DNA of 15,803 bases from contig CAYLOC010000057.1 in NCBI GenBank assembly GCA_964385195.1, positions 1 through 15,803 on the forward strand. Reading direction: 5' to 3'. The position numbers and the translations under genes are program-made. Below, one piece after another: positions 7,443 to 13,119 of the stretch. A model generated the notes under the pieces. That model searched no databases and was not told where the DNA came from. It saw nothing but the letters and a program-made list of their open reading frames with translations. This stretch comes from CAYLOC01 sp964385195. GTDB taxonomy: Bacteria; Actinomycetota; Actinomycetes; Propionibacteriales; Nocardioidaceae. Position 1 is the first letter of the stretch; each line of letters opens with the position of its first letter.

Positions 7443-8860
7443 GTCCGATGAGTATCGACTGCTACACAGCGGCCATCCAGATGGCCGCGGCCATCCGCAC
7501 GAAGGCCATCTCCTCCCGCGAGCTGACCGAGCTGCACCTGCAGCGGATCGAGCAGGCCAACCCGCGCATCAACGCCGTCGTGAGCCTCGACCCCGACCGG
7601 GCCCTCAAGGCGGCGGCACGGGCCGACGATCAGACGGCGGCCGATGAGTCGTCGCTCGCTCCGTTGCACGGGCTGCCGTTCGCGTTCAAAGACACCCACC
7701 GTACGTCGGGGTGGCGCACCACGTTCGGCTCGCCGCTGATGGCCGACCACGTCCCTGATGCCGACGACCTCGTGGTCGCCCGGCTCAAGGCAGCCGGAGT
7801 GGTCATGCTCGGCAAGACCAACACCCCGGAGTGGGCGGCAGGATCACACACGTTCAACCCGGTCTTCGGCACCACCGTCAACCCCTACGACGCCTCCCGG
7901 TCCGCCGGAGGCTCCAGCGGCGGGGCCGCCGCCGCGCTCGCCTCCGGGATGCTGCCGCTGGCCGAGGGCAGCGACATGGGCGGGTCGCTGCGGAACCCCG
8001 CGTCGTTCTGCAATGTGGTCGGGCTGCGGCCGGGCCTGGGGCGGGTACCGGACTGGCCGATCGGCAATGCCTGGGAGATGCTGGGCACTGCCGGCCCGAT
8101 GGCCCGGACCGTCTCCGATCTCGCGCTGCTGCTGTCGGTGATGGCCGGCCCCTCGCCGTACGCTCCGCTTGCCGCCACCGAGCCGGGAACCGCCTTTGCA
8201 CCACCGCTCCACGGCAGCCTGCGCGGCCTCCGAGTGGCGTTCTCCCCCGACCTCGGCGGCGCGTTCGCGGTCGAGGAGTCGGTGACCTCGGTGCTGGAGG
8301 CGCACCGGGCCACGTTCGCCGACGCGGGGGCGGAGGTCACCGAGACCCATCCTGACGTCACCGGCGCCGACGAGGCGTTCCGCACGTTGCGGGCCTGGGC
8401 GTTCTGGGTCCAGCACGGGCAGACGCTGCAGCAGCACCCGGACGGCTTCAAACCGGCCCTGGCAGACAACATCCGCGCCGGGGAACACCTCACCGGCGAC
8501 GACGTCGCCCGCGCTTACGCCGCCCGCACCGCGCTGCTGGACCGGATGCGGGTCTTCTTCGTCGACCACGACCTGCTGGTGCTGCCGGTCAGCCAGGTCC
8601 CGCCGTTTCCCGCCGACCAGGAGTACCCCACCGCCATCAACGGCCAGCCGCAGCCGAGCTACCTGGACTGGATGCGCTCGTCGTACCTGATCACGATGAC
8701 CGGCTGCCCGGCGATCTCGGTGCCGGCCGGGTTCACCGCGAAAGGGTGGCCGGTGGGGATCCAGATCGTCGCCCCGCACGGCGCGGAGCGGCGACTGCTG
8801 GAAGCGGCGTACGCGTTCGAGCAGCGCACTCGATACGCCGACCGGCACCCCGACCTGTGA
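7439..8860 (+). CDS. Amidase-signature family hydrolase
   Basis: This 473-residue enzyme belongs to the amidase signature family (Ser-cisSer-Lys hydrolases). The catalytic Lys84 lies in FAFKD, the cis-Ser159 in AGGSSGG and the nucleophile Ser183 in GSDMGGSLRNPA. The 24-residue spacing between the serines equals that of characterised members. Length is normal and the triad is intact. The family includes ureidomalonase-, biuret-, allophanate- and nicotinamide-type enzymes, so it could cleave the linear ureido or amide product made by the ring-opening enzyme encoded next to it; the exact substrate is not readable from sequence. The GTG at 7439 overlaps the CoxG-like stop. The ATG at 7448 (MSIDCYTAA) is a good alternative, with GGAAG eight bases upstream. 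A 32-base gap leads to hyuA. Confidence 0.9.
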   Translation: MSPMSIDCYTAAIQMAAAIRTKAISSRELTELHLQRIEQANPRINAVVSLDPDRALKAAARADDQTAADESSLAPLHGLPFAFKDTHRTSGWRTTFGSPLMADHVPDADDLVVARLKAAGVVMLGKTNTPEWAAGSHTFNPVFGTTVNPYDASRSAGGSSGGAAAALASGMLPLAEGSDMGGSLRNPASFCNVVGLRPGLGRVPDWPIGNAWEMLGTAGPMARTVSDLALLLSVMAGPSPYAPLAATEPGTAFAPPLHGSLRGLRVAFSPDLGGAFAVEESVTSVLEAHRATFADAGAEVTETHPDVTGADEAFRTLRAWAFWVQHGQTLQQHPDGFKPALADNIRAGEHLTGDDVARAYAARTALLDRMRVFFVDHDLLVLPVSQVPPFPADQEYPTAINGQPQPSYLDWMRSSYLITMTGCPAISVPAGFTAKGWPVGIQIVAPHGAERRLLEAAYAFEQRTRYADRHPDL

Positions 8861-8882
8861 CCGCCGCCCACCCGCACCAGTC

Positions 8883-8888
8883 AAGGAG
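8883..8888 (+). promoter_or_regulatory. Ribosome binding site setting the hyuA start
   Basis: AAGGAG lies four bases before the GTG at 8893. The hyuA frame stays open 49 codons further upstream inside the amidase gene, so this site, together with the family-typical N-terminus that follows (RIGIDTGGTFTD), decides the start. Confidence 0.8.
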
Positions 8889-8892
8889 CACC

Positions 8893-10986
8893 GTGACCCA
8901 GCGCCGCATCCGCATCGGCATCGACACCGGCGGAACGTTCACCGACGTGGTGGCCTTCGACGAAGCCAGCGGCACCGTCACCACGACCAAGACGCCCTCC
9001 ACGCCCGAGGACCCGGCCGAGGGGTTCATGCGCGGCATCGCCAAGGTGCTGGAGATGGCGGGCGCGTCGGAGCCGGTCGACGGTACGGCGGTCAGTGCTG
9101 TCAGCCACGGGACGACGGTGGCCACGAACCAGCTGCTGGAGGGCAAGGTCGGCCCGCTCGGCTTCATCACCACCGAAGGCTACGGCGATGTGCTGGAGAT
9201 CGCGCGGCAGTCAGTCCCCGACGGATATGGCAACTCCTACTTCTGGGTCAAGCCGGACCGGATCGTGCCGCGGCACCTCGTCCGCACTGTTGGGGGGCGG
9301 CTGGACTTTACCGGCGCCGAGGTGCGGCCGTTCGACGAGCAGCGGGCGCGTGCGACAGCCCGGTGGTTCCGTGACCACGGCATCGACACGCTCGGCGTCT
9401 GCTTCCTGCATGCCTACGCCAACCCCGGGCACGAGCAACGGATGCGGGAGATCCTCAGCGAGGAGCACCCATCGGCGTACGTGTCGCTGTCCTCGGAGGT
9501 GCTGCGGGAGTACCGGGAGTACGAGCGGTCGATGACCACGTTGGTCGACGCCGCGGTCAAGCCGGGCCTGTCCCGCTACGTCGCCACGATCGCCACACGG
9601 CTGGGGCAGCTCACCAGCGAGCCGGTGCCGTTCTACGTGATGAAGTCCAACGGCGGCGTGCTCAGTGCCGCGGAGGTGGTGCACCAGCCGATCACGACGG
9701 TGCTGTCCGGCCCGGCCGCCGGAGCGTTGGGGGCGGCGCTGGTCGCGGGGGAGGCGGGCCTGCAGCGGGTGCTGACCTGTGACGGCGGCGGTACGTCGAC
9801 CGATGTCGCGGTCGTGCTGGACGGTGAACCCACGTTGACCACCGAGGGCAGCGTCGGCGCGTACCCGAGCCGGATCCCGATGATCGACGTCGTCACCGTC
9901 GGCGCGGGCGGCGGCTCGATCGCGTCGGTCTCACCCGAGGGCACGCTGAAGGTGGGGCCGGCCTCCGCCGGTGCTGACCCCGGCCCGCTGTGCTACGGGC
10001 GCGGCGGCACCGACGTGACCGTGACCGACGCCCACCTCGTCCTGGGCCGGATCCCCCCGCATCTGCTCGGCGGCGAGGTCTCCTTGGATGTCGACGCCGC
10101 CCGCGACGGCGTGGAGGGCCTTGCCACCGGTCTGGGGCTGTCCGTGCCCGAGTGCGCCGCCGGCGTACTGGAGATCTCGGCGTGGAACCAGGCCAACGCG
10201 TTGCGGCAGGTGACGGTGCAGCGCGGACTGGACGTACGCGACTTCCACCTGACCACGTTCGGCGGATCCGGCTCGCTGCTGCTGTGCCGGCTGATGGACG
10301 TGCTGGGTCTGCCCGGGGTGCTGGTGCCGCCGGACCCCGGCAACCTCTCGGCGTTCGGGCTGCTGACCGTCGATGTGAAGAACGACTACGTGCAGACCCA
10401 CGTCACCCTGCACGACCGGCTCGACCCCGCCGCGGTGGAGCAGATGTACGCCGAGCTGACCACCCGCGCGGCCGACGCCCTCACCGCCGAGGGTTTCGAC
10501 CCGTCGGTGCACCAGTTCGTGCGCACCGCGGACCTGCGCTACTTCGGCCAGGCGTTCGAGGTGGGCGTTCCCGTCCCCGACGGGCCCCTGGACGCGGCCG
10601 CCGCCGACCGCGTGGCGAAGGCGTTCCATGCCGAACACCACACGCTGTACGGCTACGACTTCGCCGACGACCCCCGCCAGCAGGTGGAGTGGGTGAACCT
10701 GCGCGTCTCCGGCATCGGCCCGATCAGGCGACCGCACATCCCCGCGGCCCCGGAGTCCGCCAGCGGCGCCCCGACGCAGTCCGGGCGACGACCGGTCTGC
10801 TTCGACCCCTCCGCCGGGTACGTCGACAGCGCCGTGTACTGGCGTCCCGACCTGGAACCGGGCCACCGGCTCACCGGGCCGGCGGTCGTGGAGGAGTTCG
10901 GGGCTACCGTCCCGGTGCACCCCGGTTTCACCGCGACCGTGGACGGCCACCGCAACCTGCTGGTCACCCGAGAGGAGGCCCGATGA
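8893..10986 (+). CDS. hyuA: HyuA: ATP-dependent hydantoinase/5-oxoprolinase subunit A
   Basis: This 697-residue protein is the ATP-binding subunit of the HyuA/HyuB class, which uses ATP to open cyclic amides such as N-methylhydantoin, 5-oxoproline or caprolactam. The hydantoinase A N-terminal domain begins with GIDTGGTFTD at residues 9-18, the phosphate-binding loop of the actin/ASKHA fold, followed by SHGTTVATNQLLEGK from residue 71. The central domain has LSGPAAGALGAA from 271 and a second phosphate loop, DGGGTSTD, at 297-304. The C-terminal part contains TTFGGSGSLL and VPPDPGNLSAFGLL. Length is standard. The GTG at 8893 is chosen from its Shine-Dalgarno sequence and N-terminal alignment. 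Its stop overlaps the hyuB start (ATGA), as expected for subunits of one complex. A carboxylase role (acetone or acetophenone carboxylase relatives) is possible but less likely without the extra carboxylase subunits. Confidence 0.92.
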   Translation: MTQRRIRIGIDTGGTFTDVVAFDEASGTVTTTKTPSTPEDPAEGFMRGIAKVLEMAGASEPVDGTAVSAVSHGTTVATNQLLEGKVGPLGFITTEGYGDVLEIARQSVPDGYGNSYFWVKPDRIVPRHLVRTVGGRLDFTGAEVRPFDEQRARATARWFRDHGIDTLGVCFLHAYANPGHEQRMREILSEEHPSAYVSLSSEVLREYREYERSMTTLVDAAVKPGLSRYVATIATRLGQLTSEPVPFYVMKSNGGVLSAAEVVHQPITTVLSGPAAGALGAALVAGEAGLQRVLTCDGGGTSTDVAVVLDGEPTLTTEGSVGAYPSRIPMIDVVTVGAGGGSIASVSPEGTLKVGPASAGADPGPLCYGRGGTDVTVTDAHLVLGRIPPHLLGGEVSLDVDAARDGVEGLATGLGLSVPECAAGVLEISAWNQANALRQVTVQRGLDVRDFHLTTFGGSGSLLLCRLMDVLGLPGVLVPPDPGNLSAFGLLTVDVKNDYVQTHVTLHDRLDPAAVEQMYAELTTRAADALTAEGFDPSVHQFVRTADLRYFGQAFEVGVPVPDGPLDAAAADRVAKAFHAEHHTLYGYDFADDPRQQVEWVNLRVSGIGPIRRPHIPAAPESASGAPTQSGRRPVCFDPSAGYVDSAVYWRPDLEPGHRLTGPAVVEEFGATVPVHPGFTATVDGHRNLLVTREEAR

Positions 10987-12923
10987 TGGTCGAGTCAGCG
11001 CGCGTGCCGACGCAGTTCCCGTTCGGCATGCTCACCGACGACGCCGGGGCGTCGGCGGACCCGGTGCTGACCGAGATCGTGCAGGGCAACCTCGCCTCGG
11101 TCGAGGCCGAGGTGGAGACCGCGATCGGGCGGACGTCCCGGTCACCGATGATCCGCGATGCCCACGACTTCCGGGCCGGTATTCACGACCGGCTGCTGCG
11201 CAAGCTCACCGGCCGCTCCTACAGCGCGCTGGTGCACCCGGTCGCGCGGGACTTTCCGCTGGAGCAGATGCGGCCCGGGGACGTGTACTTCCACAACGAC
11301 GTGTACTCCTCCGAGGGTGGCATCGGCCACCTGCCGGACCTGTGTGTGACCGTGCCGGTGTTCCACACCGCGCCGGGCGGTGAGCCGCGGGTGGTCGCGT
11401 TCGTGCAGGCGTTCGGCCACCACGACGACATCGGCGGGGCCGTCCCCGGCTCGATGCCCAGCCATGCCACCTCGGTGTACGAAGAGGGCCTGATGGTGCC
11501 GCCGATCAAGCTGTGGGACGCCGGTGTCCCGGTCGACTCGGCACTGGCGATCATGACCCGAAACTCCCGGATGCCGGACTCGCTGGCCGCGGACCTCGAC
11601 GCCGAGTGTGCCGCCTGCCTGATGGGCAGCCGCCGACTGGGCGAGCTGTTCGACCGGTACGGCGTCGCCGCGGTCGAGTCCTGTTTCGACGCGATCATCT
11701 CCGGCACCACCGCCACGTTCCGCCGTGAGGTGCTGGCGAAGATCCCGGTCGGCACGTGGTCGTGGGAGGACTACGCCGAGCACGACGGTGTGGACGACCC
11801 GAAGCTGCATACCCAGCGGATCACGCTCACCCGGACCCCCGCCGACGATCCCGACGGTGAACGGCTGATCCTCGACTTCGCCGGTACCTCGCCGCAGGCA
11901 CGGGGGCCGATCAACCACTGCGGTGACTACTCCGACGGCGTGTTCTTGAAGAAGTGGCTCGCACCGATCCTGCGGAACCTGGCCGACACTCCTGAGCGGA
12001 TGGCTGAGCTCGACGTCAACGAGGGCGTCGTGCCGCTGATCGAGATGCGGTTCCCGCCCAAGGGGACCCTGCTGACGCCGGTGTTCCCGGCCCCCACGAA
12101 CGCTCGCACGTTCGTGATCCTGCGGCTGCTCGGCGTCCTCGCCGGGGTGGTCGCGAAGGCGGTCGACGGGGACATGCCCGCGGACCAGGAGACCATCCGC
12201 TACACCGGGGTCTACGGCACCGACGCACAGGGCCGGTCCTACCTGATGCGCGAGGTGCTCGGCGGCGGATCCGGCGGCCGCTCGTACGCCGACGGCGAGG
12301 ACACCATCCACGTGGTGCCGGACTCACGGAACCTACCCACGGAGTTCACCGAGTCCCGCTTCCCGTTCCGGGTGGAGCGGCTCGGGCTGGCCGTGGACTC
12401 CGGTGGTCCGGGGGAGTTCCGCGGCGGGTTGGGGTATGAGAAGGAGATCCGGATGCTCGCCGATGCCCACTTCATGTCGATCGCGGACCGGTCCATCCTG
12501 GCCTGCTGGGGCGTGAACGGCGGCCAGGCGGGACGGCCGTTCGAGGTCACCATCGACCCCGGCGGGCCGCAGGAGCGAACGGTCGGCGCACTGGCCGACG
12601 ACGAGCCGGTCCGGGCCGGGGAGGTCATCCGGATCCGCACGACCGGAGGCGGCGGCTGGGGCGACCCGCTACGACGGGACCCCGAACGGGTGGTCCGCGA
12701 CGTGTTGTGGGAGAAGGTCTCCCCCGAGGCGGCCGCCGCGGACTACGGGGTGGTGCTGACCGGCTCGGTCGAGGGCGGTGACCTCGGCTACGACGCCGCC
12801 GCCACCGCCACCCACCGTCGTACCCTGGCCGACGCGCGGGAGGAGACCGCGTTCTTCGACCGCGGCCCCGGGTACGCCGAGCTGTCCGGCGGGGCCGCCG
12901 CAGCCGACCTGGACTGGCGCTGA
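10983..12923 (+). CDS. hyuB: HyuB: hydantoinase/5-oxoprolinase subunit B
   Basis: This 646-residue protein is the partner of HyuA and together they should form an ATP-dependent cyclic amidase in the cytoplasm. Family blocks seen are DPVLTEIVQGNLASV at 26-40, the YFHNDVYSSEGGIGHLPD region from 102, FGHHDDIGGAVPGSMP at 144-159, DFAGTSPQARGPIN mid-protein, and GGSGGRSY plus TTGGGGWGDP near the end. The conserved His/Asp residues in the HND, GHLPD and GHHDD motifs probably form the metal site known in the related acetone carboxylase. It is somewhat longer than classical HyuB (about 520-590), through about 25 extra N-terminal residues and an 80-residue C-terminal tail after GGWGDP. GAGGAGG at 10972-10978 serves the ATG at 10983; the ATG at 10986 is an equally well-spaced alternative. 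It is the last gene of the operon. Confidence 0.92.
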   Translation: MMVESARVPTQFPFGMLTDDAGASADPVLTEIVQGNLASVEAEVETAIGRTSRSPMIRDAHDFRAGIHDRLLRKLTGRSYSALVHPVARDFPLEQMRPGDVYFHNDVYSSEGGIGHLPDLCVTVPVFHTAPGGEPRVVAFVQAFGHHDDIGGAVPGSMPSHATSVYEEGLMVPPIKLWDAGVPVDSALAIMTRNSRMPDSLAADLDAECAACLMGSRRLGELFDRYGVAAVESCFDAIISGTTATFRREVLAKIPVGTWSWEDYAEHDGVDDPKLHTQRITLTRTPADDPDGERLILDFAGTSPQARGPINHCGDYSDGVFLKKWLAPILRNLADTPERMAELDVNEGVVPLIEMRFPPKGTLLTPVFPAPTNARTFVILRLLGVLAGVVAKAVDGDMPADQETIRYTGVYGTDAQGRSYLMREVLGGGSGGRSYADGEDTIHVVPDSRNLPTEFTESRFPFRVERLGLAVDSGGPGEFRGGLGYEKEIRMLADAHFMSIADRSILACWGVNGGQAGRPFEVTIDPGGPQERTVGALADDEPVRAGEVIRIRTTGGGGWGDPLRRDPERVVRDVLWEKVSPEAAAADYGVVLTGSVEGGDLGYDAAATATHRRTLADAREETAFFDRGPGYAELSGGAAAADLDWR

Positions 12924-12958
12924 TCCACCCGGCGCCCCATCCGCGCCCGCTCGTCGCG

Positions 12959-13000
12959 TTTGCCTTGTAGACGGGGCAGAATCACCGTTTACAAGGCAAA
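12959..13000 (+). terminator. Hairpin downstream of hyuB, probable operon terminator
   Basis: The left arm TTTGCCTTGTAGACGG (12959-12974) and the right arm CCGTTTACAAGGCAAA (12985-13000) pair over 16 positions with one G-T wobble and a 10-base loop. The hairpin begins 35 bases after the hyuB stop and precedes an unrelated gene, which fits the end of the operon. No T-run follows on the plus strand. An operator role for the downstream antiporter gene is an alternative. Confidence 0.6.
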
Positions 13001-13033
13001 TGTGGCGCGCCAACGGTCAGTCTGCCTTGTTCA

Positions 13034-13049
13034 GTGTGCTGCAACACAC
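13034..13049. repeat. Short dyad, candidate operator
   Basis: GTGTG and CACAC flank a six-base centre (CTGCAA), about 70 bases upstream of the antiporter ATG. The position suits a regulator binding site for that gene, but the arms are only five bases, so this is weak evidence. Confidence 0.3.
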
Positions 13050-13119
13050 ACCGCGAGGATGCCGGATTTCCCCGGTGTCAGAGTTGAATCACGCACCCGC
13101 GGTTGACAGTCTTTGACGA

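Larger units (their letters stand above)
1558..12923 (+). other. Predicted eight-gene operon for N-heterocycle uptake and degradation
   Basis: Eight plus-strand genes follow one another: permease, FAD subunit, [2Fe-2S] subunit, molybdopterin subunit, CoxG-like protein, amidase, HyuA, HyuB. Six of the seven junctions are 4-nt stop/start overlaps (GTGA at 2964, 4378 and 7439; ATGA at 3827, 6804 and 10983). The only gap is 32 bases between the amidase and hyuA, which carries its own Shine-Dalgarno sequence. The block is bounded by hairpins at 1393-1450 and 12959-13000. Such packing implies one transcript with translational coupling, and the gene content implies one pathway. The order matches import, ring oxidation, ring opening and amide cleavage. 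No regulator gene lies in the window. Confidence 0.8.
12924..13119. other. Intergenic region between hyuB and the antiporter gene
   Basis: These 196 bases contain no supported gene and are visibly less GC-rich than the flanking coding sequence. They hold the 12959-13000 hairpin, a 10-bp perfect palindrome TGGCGCGCCA (13003-13012), a further TCTGCCTTGT (13021-13030) that repeats the hairpin arm with one change, and a GTGTG-CTGCAA-CACAC dyad (13034-13049). The antiporter promoter must lie here if it is not read through from the operon, but no clear -35/-10 pair was found. Confidence 0.6.

Noticed and set aside
8746..8892. Upstream extension of hyuA into the amidase gene
   Set aside because: The frame is open, but the extra 49 residues are not family-like. 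The GTG at 8893 has a Shine-Dalgarno sequence and is followed by the conserved GIDTGGTFTD.
9990..10982. Upstream extension of hyuB across the end of hyuA
   Set aside because: The extension is Arg/Gly/Pro-rich out-of-frame translation of hyuA. The ATG at 10983, with GAGGAGG upstream, gives the normal start.
7844..12311. Long minus-strand open frames at 7844-8884, 9931-10950 and 11142-12311
   Set aside because: All are antisense to well-supported amidase, hyuA and hyuB genes, have low-complexity composition and lack recognisable domains.
8893..12923. Acetone or acetophenone carboxylase
   Set aside because: HyuA/HyuB are related to these, but the additional small subunit(s) of the carboxylases are absent and the operon context is N-heterocycle metabolism.
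13103..13108. TTGACA as a -35 box for the antiporter gene
   Set aside because: A partner -10 would fall inside the coding sequence at about 13126-13131 (CGTGTC), which does not resemble TATAAT, and no suitable downstream start exists.
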